A DNA stretch of 64,000 bases. It comes from Candidatus Edwardsbacteria bacterium RifOxyA12_full_54_48. GTDB lineage: Bacteria; Edwardsbacteria; AC1; EtOH8. The stretch lies in the NCBI GenBank assembly GCA_001777915.1, contig MFFN01000004.1, positions 894,396 to 958,395 on the forward strand, written 5' to 3'. The translations under genes were made by a program, and so were the position numbers. The notes beneath the pieces were generated by a model that was not told where the DNA came from, did not search any database, and was given only the letters and a program-made list of their open reading frames with translations. Position 1 is the first letter of the stretch, and every line of letters begins with the position of its first letter. This document shows, one piece after another, positions 8,853-17,326 of this stretch.

Positions 8853-9842
8853 ATGAGAGAAAATATAAAGAAGGCCTCCCTGCTGATTCTGAGGATAATC
8901 ATCAGCCTGGGCTTGATCGGTTGGATCATGCTGAAAGTTGATAAGCGGCAATTGCTGGAATCATTCCGGTCCCTGAACGTCTGGCTGTTGCTGTCATCGC
9001 TGGCCGCCTATTTCGTGGTCAATGCCATCTGCGCCTGGCGCTGGCAGCTCTTGCTGACGGCCCGGGGGATAAAAAGCGGATACGGGACGCTTCTGCGGTA
9101 CTTTTTGAACGGCCTGTTCTTCGGCAATTTCCTGCCCACCACCGTGGGGGGCGACCTGGCCCGGGCCTACCTGGTGGCCGACGATTGCGCCAGCAAGTCC
9201 GAGGCCCTGGCCTCGGTGCTGGTGGACCGCTTCATCGGGCTTTTCGGGGTGATCATCACCGGCATAGCGGGGCTGATCCTGGTGGCCAAGGGCGGCCAGG
9301 AGATCAGCCTGCTGCAGGGCATGCTGATCGGCATCGTGGCGGCGCTGTTGTTCGTGGTTTTATTTTTGAACAAATCATTGGTAAAAAAGTTCCGCTGGCT
9401 TTTTAAGCTTCCGCTGATGGAAAAAATTGAGCAGCAGCTGATAGATTTCTATCATGCCATCTACGCCTACCGCACCCATAAGCGGGAGGTGTTTCTGTCC
9501 CTCTTCCTGTCCCTGATGGTTCAGGTATTTGTGGTGGTAACCGCCTACCTGATAGCCCTGTCGCTGGGAATAGGGATATCCGTGATACCGTTCTTCCTAT
9601 ATATGCCGGTGATCGCCGCGGTCAGCATGATCCCCCTGTCCATCAACGGCTGGGGGCTCCAGGAAGGGGCTTTCATTGTATTCTTCGGCCGGGCGGGGAT
9701 AGCCCAGCCCCTGGCCCTGTCGCTGGGATTTTTATATCACCTGGTGGCCGTCGGCATCTCCCTGCTGGGCGGCCTGCTGTGGCTGATATTCGGGGGGCGC
9801 AAACCGGGCAATAACAATAAAGACAGTTCAAAGTGCGGATAA
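8853..9842 (+). CDS. Lysylphosphatidylglycerol synthetase-type (UPF0104) membrane protein
   Basis: The 329-residue protein has about eight hydrophobic segments and the family stretches NGLFFGNFLPTTVGGD and RAYLVAD near residues 88-112, plus SINGWGLQEGAF near the end. These define the AglD2/MprF flippase-like fold. Members move or modify lipids or lipid-linked sugars. The preceding glycosyltransferase suggests a lipid-linked glycan, but this is inference. It overlaps fmt by 10 bases. Confidence 0.87.
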   Translation: MRENIKKASLLILRIIISLGLIGWIMLKVDKRQLLESFRSLNVWLLLSSLAAYFVVNAICAWRWQLLLTARGIKSGYGTLLRYFLNGLFFGNFLPTTVGGDLARAYLVADDCASKSEALASVLVDRFIGLFGVIITGIAGLILVAKGGQEISLLQGMLIGIVAALLFVVLFLNKSLVKKFRWLFKLPLMEKIEQQLIDFYHAIYAYRTHKREVFLSLFLSLMVQVFVVVTAYLIALSLGIGISVIPFFLYMPVIAAVSMIPLSINGWGLQEGAFIVFFGRAGIAQPLALSLGFLYHLVAVGISLLGGLLWLIFGGRKPGNNNKDSSKCG

Positions 9843-10777
9843 TCTTTATGGGAACTCCGGGGTTTGCTGTGCCCACTCTGGAGGCCATTCATCAAAAAGG
9901 GCACCAGGTCGTGGCTGTTTTTACCCAGCCGGACCGGCCGTCGGGCCGGGGCCGCAGCATTGCCTTTTCCCCGGTCAAGCAAAAAGCCCTGGAACTGAAT
10001 CTGCCGGTTTGCCAACCGGCGACATTAAAAGACACTGCGACAGTCGAACACCTTTCAAACCTCAAACCAGACGTTCTAATGGTGGTGGCTTACGGACTTA
10101 AACTTCCTGACGATATCCTGAACATCCCGAAATACGGCGCGGTCAACCTGCACCCCTCGTTGCTTCCCAAATACCGTGGGGCGGCGCCCATCAATCACGC
10201 CCTGCTCAATGGGGAGAAGTCCACCGGGGTGACCAGCATCCTAATGAACAGCAGAATGGACGCCGGGGACATCATCCTGCAGCAGGAGGTGCCGATCACT
10301 GGCGATGAAAATGCCGGGGAACTGGAAAACAGGCTGGCCGTATTGGGGGCAGACCTGATCTCCAGAAGTTTAGAAGTTCTGAAGACGGAGAACTGCGAAC
10401 TTAAAAAACAGGATGAGGGCTTGGTCACTTTGGCGCCGAAACTTTCTTCTCAAGACGGACATATTGACTGGGGCCGGACCGCTATCCAGATCCAGAACCA
10501 GATCCGGGGGCTGGCCCCCAGGCCCGGGTCCTATGCCCTGTTCAAAGGGAAAAGACTAGAGATATTGAATATACTGACAAATTGCAAATTGCAAATTGTA
10601 AATTACGAATTACTGCCGGGGCAAGTAGTGGCGGCGGATAAAAACAGCGGATTGGTGGTTAAAACCCTGGACGGGGCGGTTATCTTGATGAAAGTAAAAC
10701 CGCAGGGAAAAAATGCGATGAGCGGTGACGAATTCATCCGGGGATACAAGCCGCTAGTGGGGGAAAAGTTATCATGA
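9833..10777 (+). CDS. fmt: Methionyl-tRNA formyltransferase
   Basis: The 314-residue protein shows the formyltransferase core: FMGTPGFAVPTLE at the start, QPDRPSGRG, and the catalytic NLHPSLLPKYRGAAP (about residue 105) with the aspartate in MDAGDII. APKLSSQDGHIDW opens the C-terminal tRNA-binding domain. It formylates initiator Met-tRNA. It starts with GTG inside the previous gene's end and overlaps DUF116 by 4 bases. An AT-rich tract in the C-terminal domain is probably an in-frame insertion. Confidence 0.96.
   Translation: MRIIFMGTPGFAVPTLEAIHQKGHQVVAVFTQPDRPSGRGRSIAFSPVKQKALELNLPVCQPATLKDTATVEHLSNLKPDVLMVVAYGLKLPDDILNIPKYGAVNLHPSLLPKYRGAAPINHALLNGEKSTGVTSILMNSRMDAGDIILQQEVPITGDENAGELENRLAVLGADLISRSLEVLKTENCELKKQDEGLVTLAPKLSSQDGHIDWGRTAIQIQNQIRGLAPRPGSYALFKGKRLEILNILTNCKLQIVNYELLPGQVVAADKNSGLVVKTLDGAVILMKVKPQGKNAMSGDEFIRGYKPLVGEKLS
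10578..10612 (+). repeat. In-frame AT-rich tandem repeat (CAAATTG units) inside fmt
   Basis: Three near-identical CAAATTG units followed by TAAATTACGAATTA form an AT island coding for about TNCKLQIVNYELL in the C-terminal domain. Its composition differs sharply from the flanks. It resembles the AAATTTC tract in ftsY at 2095. Confidence 0.75.
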
Positions 10778-11529
10778 ATGGCAGCAAGAGGTTGTTTTTG
10801 GCCCTGTCCTTCGTCAGCCTGGCCATCCTGGGCAGCGGGGTGATGCTGTTTTTCTGGCTGGTGATGCCGCGCCTGCAGATGCTGTCGGAATGGATGTTCT
10901 ATGCCGCCGGCGCCGCGGCAGCATTGTTCCTGCTGGTGGTAAGCGGCGGGCTGTTCCTGCTTTTCCTGTCGGCCATAACCGAAAGGGATTTCCTGTTTCC
11001 CCACGGCAAAAAACAGGTGACGGTCAAAGTGCTCTACCCCATAAACCTTTTCCTGGGATTTCTGCTGGGCATCGGCCGGGAGAGGGTGGGGGAGTCTTTC
11101 GTCGAATTCAACAATGCCCTGGTCCGGGCCACCAGAAAGCGGATCGATCCCGGCCGGATGATGATATTGCTGCCGCACTGCCTGCAGCTGAGCGACTGTC
11201 AATATCGGGTAACATCGGATATCGGCAACTGCCGGAGATGCGGTAAATGTGCCATCTCCAAACTGGCCGAGCTTTCTGAAAAAATCAACGCCAGGATCGC
11301 AGTGGCCACCGGCGGAACCCTGGCCCGGCGGTTGATCGTGGAGATCAAACCGACCCTGATACTGGCGGTGGCCTGCGAACGGGACCTGGTCTCGGGGATC
11401 CTGGATGCCTACCCCATCCCGGTCTACGGCATTTTGAACCAGCGCCCCCACGGACCATGTAACAACACCACGGTGGACATGGAAAAGGTCAAGGCGGGCT
11501 TTGTCTCCCTGCTGGGAAAGGAAATTTAA
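10774..11529 (+). CDS. DUF116 domain-containing membrane protein
   Basis: The 251-residue protein has two N-terminal membrane segments (about residues 8-33 and 42-68). A cysteine-rich soluble region follows: LPHCLQLSDC, CRRCGKCAI and VACERDL, then GILNQRPHGPCNNTTVD. That pattern defines DUF116, whose function is unknown; the cysteines suggest an iron-sulfur or metal site. It is fused by overlaps to fmt and is followed directly by rsmB, between two translation-related genes. Confidence 0.88.
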   Translation: MNGSKRLFLALSFVSLAILGSGVMLFFWLVMPRLQMLSEWMFYAAGAAAALFLLVVSGGLFLLFLSAITERDFLFPHGKKQVTVKVLYPINLFLGFLLGIGRERVGESFVEFNNALVRATRKRIDPGRMMILLPHCLQLSDCQYRVTSDIGNCRRCGKCAISKLAELSEKINARIAVATGGTLARRLIVEIKPTLILAVACERDLVSGILDAYPIPVYGILNQRPHGPCNNTTVDMEKVKAGFVSLLGKEI

Positions 11530-12858
11530 GTGACGGCCAGAGAAACCGCTCTCAAAATACTGTCGGCCATAGATCAGAATACCGAGTTCAGCGACAGCAT
11601 ATTGAGAAAATATTTCAGCCAGGCCGGGCTTTCCCGGGTCGACCAAAACCTGGCCAGGGAATTGGTGTCAGGGGTGCTCAGGCATAGGGCCAAACTGGAC
11701 TGGCTGCTGGATGGGTCGCTTAAAAGGGGCCTAAAATCACTTAATGCATTGGAAGCCAATATATTGCGGTTGGGGCTGTATCAGGTTGCATTTTTGGATA
11801 AAATCCCGGCATTTGCAGCGGTAAATGAAAGCGTTGAACTGGTTAAACGCTTTGGCCGGAAAGAGATAATTGGCTTGACAAACGCCGTCCTGCGGGATAT
11901 AATTAGGAACAAAAAATATCTGAAAAAACCCGATACCGGGGATAAAGTTAAAGATGCCGGCGTCGAATATTCCCATCCGGAATGGCTGATCGAAAGATGG
12001 GTCAAGCAATTGGGCTGGGATGATACCCTAAAGATATTAGAATTCAATAATTCTCCGGCCCCGGTGATCATAAGGGCCAACCGTCTGAAGGCCCCGGCCG
12101 AAAATTTATTCGAACAACTTGAGGCTGGGGGGTTTGGGCCGAAATGCCTGGAAATCATTCCCCAGGCCATAGAAATAGACAACCCTTCCGGACTGGTTGA
12201 TAATGAATTATTTGTCCGGGGGCAGTTCTATTTTCAGGATTCCAGCGCCCAGGCGGCGGGGATGCTTTTTGGGGCCAAAGAGGGCGACAGCATTTTAGAC
12301 CTGTGCGCGGCTCCGGGGGGCAAGGCAGGGCTGGCCCTGGAGCAGGCCGACGGCCGGGCGGATATGTTCGCCCTGGACCGAAGTTTCCGGAAATTGCCCA
12401 GGGTCAGAGAGAATTTTATCCGGCTGGGCTTGGATTCATGGTATTTGATCAACGGAGATGCCGTTGATATAAAATTCAAGACCGCTTTCGATCTGGTCTT
12501 GGCCGATGTGCCCTGCACCGGGCTGGGCGTCATTAGGCGGAGGCTGGACCTGCGCTGGCGGATCAGGGAGGCCGATATCCAGCGGATGGCCGGGCTGCAG
12601 AGCCTGATCCTGGAGAATGCCGCAGGGCTGGTCAAGCCTGGCGGGGCGGTGGTATACAGCACCTGCACCCTGACCCCGGAGGAGAACCAGGATCAGATAA
12701 AGGGATTTTTGACCCGCCATCCCGAATTCTGGCTGGACCCGGCCGAAAAATACCTTCCGGCAGTGCTGTGCCAAAACGGTTTTCTGGCCGCCTGGCCGCA
12801 GCTCCATCAAATGGACGGGGCCTTTGCCGCCCGTTTAATAAAAAACAAAAACATATAA
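11530..12858 (+). CDS. rsmB: 16S rRNA (cytosine967-C5)-methyltransferase RsmB
   Basis: The 442-residue protein has an N-terminal NusB-like domain (about residues 1-135). The methyltransferase domain has DLCAAPGGKAG (SAM binding, about residue 257), DVPCTGLGVIRR and the catalytic cysteine in YSTCTLTPEEN. It makes m5C967 in 16S rRNA. It starts with GTG directly after the DUF116 stop. fmt-(DUF116)-rsmB followed later by rpe recalls the conserved fmt-rsmB-prpC-prkC-rsgA-rpe order of Firmicutes. Confidence 0.95.
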   Translation: MTARETALKILSAIDQNTEFSDSILRKYFSQAGLSRVDQNLARELVSGVLRHRAKLDWLLDGSLKRGLKSLNALEANILRLGLYQVAFLDKIPAFAAVNESVELVKRFGRKEIIGLTNAVLRDIIRNKKYLKKPDTGDKVKDAGVEYSHPEWLIERWVKQLGWDDTLKILEFNNSPAPVIIRANRLKAPAENLFEQLEAGGFGPKCLEIIPQAIEIDNPSGLVDNELFVRGQFYFQDSSAQAAGMLFGAKEGDSILDLCAAPGGKAGLALEQADGRADMFALDRSFRKLPRVRENFIRLGLDSWYLINGDAVDIKFKTAFDLVLADVPCTGLGVIRRRLDLRWRIREADIQRMAGLQSLILENAAGLVKPGGAVVYSTCTLTPEENQDQIKGFLTRHPEFWLDPAEKYLPAVLCQNGFLAAWPQLHQMDGAFAARLIKNKNI

Positions 12859-12878
12859 AACCAATCCAGGAGAAAGTG

Positions 12879-13613
12879 ATGCCGATATACGAACAGACCA
12901 GCAACAAGAAGAACGTATGGGTGGCGATCCTATCGGGGGCCCTGTCCGGCCTGATCACCACCATTTTATTCTGGGCTTTTATCCAGCCGATCCTGGAGAT
13001 GTCCGAGGTGCCCGATGTCACCGGCAAGAAGGTCGAGATCGCCAAATCGCTGCTGGAGGGCCGCGGATTCCGGGTGTACGAGGAGACGGCCATCAGCGAT
13101 CCCACCGTGCCGGACGGGACGGTCAGCAAGCAGGATCCGGTGCCGGGCAGCAAGGTCCGCAAAGGGTGGACGGTCAAGGTGTGGCCCAACAGCGCCGGGG
13201 CCGAAGTGCCCAATATGAAGAGCCTGCCTCTGGCCCAGGCCACGGTGGTGCTGCAGCAGTCCGGGCTTAAGCTGGGACAGGTGATAATGCAGCCCTCCGA
13301 CTCGGTGGAGAAGGACGGGGTGATATCCAGCAATCCGGTGTTCGGGCTGAAGGTGTCCAAGGACAGCGCGGTGGACCTGATAGTCAGCGCCGGGGCCGGA
13401 GAGGTGGCGGTGCCCTCGGTGCGCGGCTGGGGCCGGTCCCGGGCCCAGGAGATGATCAAGCAGGCCGGCCTTAACGTGGGCGGCATCCGATATGTCTACG
13501 ACGAGGAGCAGGATCCGGGCCTGGTGATCAGGCAGGATCCCTCGCCGGGATCCAAGGTCGCCAAGGGCTCCAATGTCAACCTCTGGATAAGCACCGACGT
13601 CGAACCGGAATAA
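12879..13613 (+). CDS. Membrane-anchored protein with three PASTA domains
   Basis: About 244 residues: a short cytoplasmic tail, one membrane helix (about residues 13-36), then three PASTA repeats of about 65-70 residues starting near MSEVPDVTG, AEVPNMKS and VAVPSVRG. PASTA domains bind muropeptides and usually form the outside of Ser/Thr kinases or penicillin-binding proteins, but no catalytic domain is present here. ATG 12879 follows AGGAGAAAG; a longer frame overlapping rsmB lacks support. Only 3 bases separate it from a second PASTA protein. Confidence 0.9.
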   Translation: MPIYEQTSNKKNVWVAILSGALSGLITTILFWAFIQPILEMSEVPDVTGKKVEIAKSLLEGRGFRVYEETAISDPTVPDGTVSKQDPVPGSKVRKGWTVKVWPNSAGAEVPNMKSLPLAQATVVLQQSGLKLGQVIMQPSDSVEKDGVISSNPVFGLKVSKDSAVDLIVSAGAGEVAVPSVRGWGRSRAQEMIKQAGLNVGGIRYVYDEEQDPGLVIRQDPSPGSKVAKGSNVNLWISTDVEPE

Positions 13614-13616
13614 TAA

Positions 13617-14354
13617 ATGCCTAAATTTTTCAAAAAACTTCCCCGGCTTTGGCGTAATGTGATCTGGGTGCTGCTGGTCTTTCTGGGCGGATTTCTGCTG
13701 GCCAACTTCGTGCTGATGCCGCTGATCGTCCGCCAGGGCTCGGTGGTGGAGGTGCCCGATGTCCGGGGCATGAATATCAAGCAAGCCCAGGAGATCCTGC
13801 AGGCCCGGGAGCTGGAACTGGTGAACGCCGGCTGGCGCTATGATGCCGCTCTGCCCGACAGCTCCATCATCTCCCAGGACCCCGAGCCCAGGATGATGGT
13901 CAAGAAAAGACGCAAGGTGCGGGTGATCATCAACCGGGGGGAGGAGAAGGTCTCGGTGCCCTATCTGGCCGGGCTCTCATCGGTGCGGGCCATCAACCTG
14001 ATCGACCGGCTGGGGCTGGCGGTTAACGAGGTGGACAGCATCTCCAGCGATTCCATCGCCCTGGGCTGCGTGGTATCCTCCAGTCCGGCGGCCGGGACCC
14101 TGCTGGCCAAAAGGAGCGCCATCAAGCTCACCATAAGCAAGGGTTCCACCGGCAAGATGCTGATGCCCGACCTGGTGGGCCGCAAGCTGGCCGAGATCCA
14201 GGGCCAGCTGGTGGGCCAGGGCCTGGTGATAGGCCAGATCAAGTACATCTCCGGCCAGGCTCTGGAGCCGGGGACCGTCATGCTGCAGGCCCCCCAGCCC
14301 GGTTTCGTCATCAAGCAGGGCGATACCATCAATATCGCGGTCAGCACCCAGTAG
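13617..14354 (+). CDS. Second membrane-anchored protein with three PASTA domains
   Basis: The 245-residue protein repeats the plan of its neighbour: basic N-terminus, one membrane helix (about residues 15-38) and three PASTA repeats beginning near VEVPDVRG, VSVPYLAG and LMPDLVGR. There is no kinase, transpeptidase or other enzyme domain. The tandem copies probably arose by duplication and could form a peptidoglycan-binding complex on the cell wall face of the inner membrane. Their place between rsmB and rpe matches that of the PASTA kinase prkC in Bacillus. Confidence 0.9.
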   Translation: MPKFFKKLPRLWRNVIWVLLVFLGGFLLANFVLMPLIVRQGSVVEVPDVRGMNIKQAQEILQARELELVNAGWRYDAALPDSSIISQDPEPRMMVKKRRKVRVIINRGEEKVSVPYLAGLSSVRAINLIDRLGLAVNEVDSISSDSIALGCVVSSSPAAGTLLAKRSAIKLTISKGSTGKMLMPDLVGRKLAEIQGQLVGQGLVIGQIKYISGQALEPGTVMLQAPQPGFVIKQGDTINIAVSTQ

Positions 14355-14390
14355 GCACGGACAAGCTAAATTCTATGAAAATGCATAATT

Positions 14391-14480
14391 TTTTTTGACA
14401 GGATTTACAGGATGATCAAAGTTTTGCATAATGGTCATTTACAGAATGTTAAATCCGGTAAATCATGTTAATCCTGTCTG
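14391..14480 (+). repeat. Dispersed-type repeat with inverted GACAGGATT arms
   Basis: After a T-run, GACAGGATTTACAGGAT appears on the plus strand, and AATCATGTTAATCCTGTC 45-70 bases later, whose complement begins GACAGGATTAACATGATT. The two arms form an imperfect inverted repeat in the gap between the PASTA genes and rpe. The sequence resembles intergenic repeats common in environmental genomes (from memory, not checked). Confidence 0.6.
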
Positions 14481-14529
14481 ATTTGGTTCCGGCTTGCCCG
14501 CCCCGCAAAGACGGTGGCCCGGGTTGGGA

Positions 14530-15186
14530 ATGACGGATATGATCAAGATCGCAGCTTCACTGCTGTCGGCGGATTTTGCAGATCTTAAAAGCGAGATCAG
14601 ATCAGTGGAACAGGGCGGGGCCGACTGGCTGCACCTGGACGTGATGGACGGGCACTTCGTTCCCAACCTCACCTTCGGGCCTTTCATCGTGGAAGCCATT
14701 AAAAAGATCTCCCGGCTTCCGCTGGATGCACATTTGATGATCAGCGACCCCCTGAAATACGCTCCGGAGTTCGCCAGGGCCGGGGCCGATTACATCACCA
14801 TCCACGCCGAGGCCATCGATGACCTGCCGGCAGCGGTGGAGCATATCAAAAGGCTCGATGTCAAGGTGGGTCTGTCGGTCAACCCGGAGACCCCGCTGGA
14901 CAAGGCCCTGCCGGCCATAGAAGGGATAGACCTTTTCCTGGTGATGAGCGTCCATCCCGGATTCGGCGGGCAGAAATTCATGCCGGAGGTGCTGAACAAG
15001 GTCCGGCAGTTGTCCGCCCTGAAAAAGCAGGGAAAGACCAAGGCCATAATATCCATAGACGGGGGCATCAACCCGGAAACATCCCGGCAGGCCAGGGAGG
15101 CCGGGGCCGAGGTGCTGGTGGCCGGGGCGGCCATCTTCAAGCACCAGGACCGGGCGGCGCAGATAAAAGCCATCAGGGGGATATAA
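14530..15186 (+). CDS. rpe: Ribulose-phosphate 3-epimerase
   Basis: About 218 residues with the epimerase signature: ASLLSADFADL, LHLDVMDGHFVPNLTFGP, the VMSVHPGFGGQKF loop and IISIDGGINPET. It interconverts ribulose-5-phosphate and xylulose-5-phosphate in the pentose phosphate pathway. ATG 14530 has GGGTTGGGA upstream; ATG 14539 is an alternative three codons in. A longer frame from 14494 adds unrelated residues from the repeat region. Its stop shares one base with the start of the next gene. Confidence 0.95.
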   Translation: MTDMIKIAASLLSADFADLKSEIRSVEQGGADWLHLDVMDGHFVPNLTFGPFIVEAIKKISRLPLDAHLMISDPLKYAPEFARAGADYITIHAEAIDDLPAAVEHIKRLDVKVGLSVNPETPLDKALPAIEGIDLFLVMSVHPGFGGQKFMPEVLNKVRQLSALKKQGKTKAIISIDGGINPETSRQAREAGAEVLVAGAAIFKHQDRAAQIKAIRGI

Positions 15187-15692
15187 TGGATCCCAACGCT
15201 TTCCGGCTGATCAGTTACGGGATGTATGTGGTCTCCAGCTTCAGGGAGGGAAAGCTGAACGGCCAGATAGCCAACACCGTCTTTCAGGTGACGGCCGAGC
15301 CGCCGTTGATGGCGGTCAGCCTCAACTGCCAGAACCTGACCAACGAGTTCATCAAGAGTTCAAAAAAGTTCTCGATCGCGGTGCTGTCCCAGGAGACGCC
15401 GCTCACCACCATCGGCACTTTCGGCTTCAAGTGCGGCCGCCAGGTGGACAAGTTCAGCGGGGTCAAATACCAGGTCTGCTCCAGCGGCAACCCCAAGATA
15501 CTGGACCACAGCCTGGCTCATTTCGACCTGGAGGTGGTCCAATCGGTGGAATTGGGCAGCCACACCCTGTTCATCGGGAAGGTGGTGGAATCGGAGATCC
15601 TGGCCGAGGGCCAGCCTATGACCTACGATTACTATCATAAGGTCAAGGGCGGGAAGACCCAGAAGAACGCGCCCTCCTTTGTTAGATCCTAA
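15186..15692 (+). CDS. Flavin reductase-like FMN-binding protein
   Basis: The 168-residue protein has a split-barrel flavin reductase fold: YGMYVVSSF at the start, then TVFQVTAEPPLMAVSLN, FSIAVLSQETP and HTLFIGKVVESE. It is FMN-binding and probably NAD(P)H-oxidising. In Moorella a similar domain is fused to rubredoxin (Hrb) and feeds electrons to the flavodiiron protein; here flavin reductase, rubredoxin and flavodiiron protein are separate adjacent genes. The start codon overlaps the rpe stop in TAATG, so it is translationally coupled to rpe. Confidence 0.9.
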   Translation: MDPNAFRLISYGMYVVSSFREGKLNGQIANTVFQVTAEPPLMAVSLNCQNLTNEFIKSSKKFSIAVLSQETPLTTIGTFGFKCGRQVDKFSGVKYQVCSSGNPKILDHSLAHFDLEVVQSVELGSHTLFIGKVVESEILAEGQPMTYDYYHKVKGGKTQKNAPSFVRS

Positions 15693-15711
15693 AATTGCCG
15701 ACAATGTTCAA

Positions 15712-15766
15712 CCACTAAAATCACCTAACCGCACGAAACACCCATCTGTTTTCGTGCATTTAGTGG
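15712..15766 (+). repeat. Nested inverted repeat CCACTAAA / TTTAGTGG
   Basis: CCACTAAA (15712-15719) pairs with TTTAGTGG (15759-15766), and GCACGAAA (15731-15738) pairs with TTTCGTGC (15750-15757) inside it. No T-run follows on the plus strand, so a terminator role is uncertain. Confidence 0.65.
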
Positions 15767-15792
15767 GCAACGGATAGAAAGGGAGATATGCC

Positions 15793-15954
15793 ATGAAGAA
15801 GTACACTTGCACTGTCTGCGGATATGAGTACGATCCGGCCATCGGCGATCCCGATAACGGGATACAGCCCGGGACCAGTTTCGAATCCCTGCCCGACGAC
15901 TGGGTATGCCCGGTGTGCGGCGCCGCCAAGGACGCCTTTGAGCCGGAAGATTAA
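15793..15954 (+). CDS. Rubredoxin
   Basis: This 53-residue gene reads [15 protein letters not shown] and ends with [15 protein letters not shown]. The two CxxCG pairs hold the single iron of rubredoxin, and all family positions including the GD and GI turns are present. ATG 15793 has GGGAGAT at normal spacing. It lies between a flavin reductase and a flavodiiron protein, so it probably carries electrons from the first to the second during O2 or NO reduction in the cytoplasm. Confidence 0.97.
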   Translation: MKKYTCTVCGYEYDPAIGDPDNGIQPGTSFESLPDDWVCPVCGAAKDAFEPED

Positions 15955-15962
15955 AACCGATA

Positions 15963-15992
15963 CTTTTTACCACCAAGACACCAAGGCACAGA
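15963..15992 (+). repeat. Left arm of inverted repeat (ACCACCAAGACACCAAG) flanking the flavodiiron gene
   Basis: CTTTTTACCACCAAGACACCAAGGCACA is present here and occurs as reverse complement at 17450-17480, with about 24 of 28 positions matching. The pair brackets the flavodiiron gene. Confidence 0.75.
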
Positions 15993-16068
15993 GAGAACAA
16001 AATCAAACTTGGCAACATATCGGTGATTTGATATTGGGTTTTGTTTAGCGTTTAGAATTTAAATTGAG

Positions 16069-17247
16069 ATGATCAGAGAATTAAAGAAGAACATTTACGC
16101 CGTCGGGGTGCAGGACTGGGACCGCCGTCTGTTCGACGAACTGATCCCCCTGCCGCACGGCACCAGCTATAATTCCTACCTGATAAAGGGCAGTCAGAAG
16201 ACCGCCCTGGTGGACTCGGTGGATCCGGCCAAGTATGATGAACTGCTGGCCAACCTGGCCGAGCACGATGTCAAGCAGCTGGATTACATTATCTGCAACC
16301 ATGCCGAGCAGGACCATTCCGGCTCCATCGGGTTCCTGGCGGAAAAGTATCCCCAGGCGGTGGTGGTGACCAACCAGAAGTGCCAAGGCTTTCTGATCGA
16401 CCTGCTGCACATCCCGGAGGGCCGGTTCCAGGTGGTCAGGGACGGGGAGACGCTATCGCTGGGCGACAAGACAGTTGAGTTCATCCTGGCGCCCTGGGTG
16501 CACTGGCCGGAGACCATGTTCAGCTATCTGAGGGAGGACAAGGTCCTCTTCTCGGGAGACTTTTTGGGCTCACACCTGGCCACCACCGATATCTTCGCCT
16601 GCGACGATACGGTGCTGGAGGGCGCCAAACGGTATTATGCCGAGATCATGATGCCCTTCCGCCCCTCCATAGTCAAGCACCTGCAGAAGCTGGACAGCAT
16701 GGATCTGGAACTGATCGCCCCCACCCACGGTCCGGTCTACAAAAAGCCGTTCCATATCGTGGAGGCCTACAGGGATTGGAGCTCGGAGAATGTCAAAAAC
16801 GAAGTGGTGATATCCTGGGTCTCGATGCACGGCAGCACCGAGGCCATGGTCAAGCATCTTACCGAGGCCCTGGTCAAAAAAGGCATCGCCGTCAAACCGT
16901 TCAATTTGACCAAGACCGACCTGGGCGAACTGGCCGCCTCGCTGGTGGACGCCGCCACGGTCATTCTGGCCACCTCCACCGTCCTGGTGGGGCCGCATCC
17001 CCAGGGGCTGTATGCCGCGGCGCTGGTGGGGGCCTTAAGGCCCAAGACCAAGTTTCTGGGCATCATCGGATCATACGGCTGGGGCAGCAAGGCGGTGGAG
17101 ACAATAAAATCACTGCTGACCAACGTCAAGGCCGAACTGCTGGAGCCGGTCTACATCAAGGGCGCACCGCGTAAAGAGGATTTCGAGGCCTTGGATAAGC
17201 TGGCCGAGGCGGTCTTCGAGAAGCATAGATCTTTAGGGCTGTTATAA
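16069..17247 (+). CDS. fprA: Flavodiiron protein (FprA-type O2/NO reductase)
   Basis: The 392-residue protein has an N-terminal metallo-beta-lactamase-like domain with diiron ligands in HAEQDHSG (about residue 80), a later H in PWVHWPETM and D in FSGDFLGSH, and H in APTHGP. The C-terminal flavodoxin domain (from about residue 250) contains SMHGSTEAM for FMN binding. These proteins reduce O2 to water or NO to N2O with electrons from rubredoxin, whose gene is next door. It points to an anaerobe or microaerophile that meets oxygen or nitrosative stress. Confidence 0.95.
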   Translation: MIRELKKNIYAVGVQDWDRRLFDELIPLPHGTSYNSYLIKGSQKTALVDSVDPAKYDELLANLAEHDVKQLDYIICNHAEQDHSGSIGFLAEKYPQAVVVTNQKCQGFLIDLLHIPEGRFQVVRDGETLSLGDKTVEFILAPWVHWPETMFSYLREDKVLFSGDFLGSHLATTDIFACDDTVLEGAKRYYAEIMMPFRPSIVKHLQKLDSMDLELIAPTHGPVYKKPFHIVEAYRDWSSENVKNEVVISWVSMHGSTEAMVKHLTEALVKKGIAVKPFNLTKTDLGELAASLVDAATVILATSTVLVGPHPQGLYAAALVGALRPKTKFLGIIGSYGWGSKAVETIKSLLTNVKAELLEPVYIKGAPRKEDFEALDKLAEAVFEKHRSLGLL

Positions 17248-17326
17248 GTGTTTGACTGTCATTGAGACCCGGAGTCTCAGAGAATAAAAATGGTGTCAAG
17301 GGGGAAGAAACCCAACCCCTGCAACC

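Noticed and set aside
12768..12878. Longer start of the first PASTA gene overlapping rsmB by about 90 bases
   Set aside because: The added residues are basic, unrelated to PASTA proteins and coded by the out-of-frame rsmB end; ATG 12879 has a ribosome-binding site.
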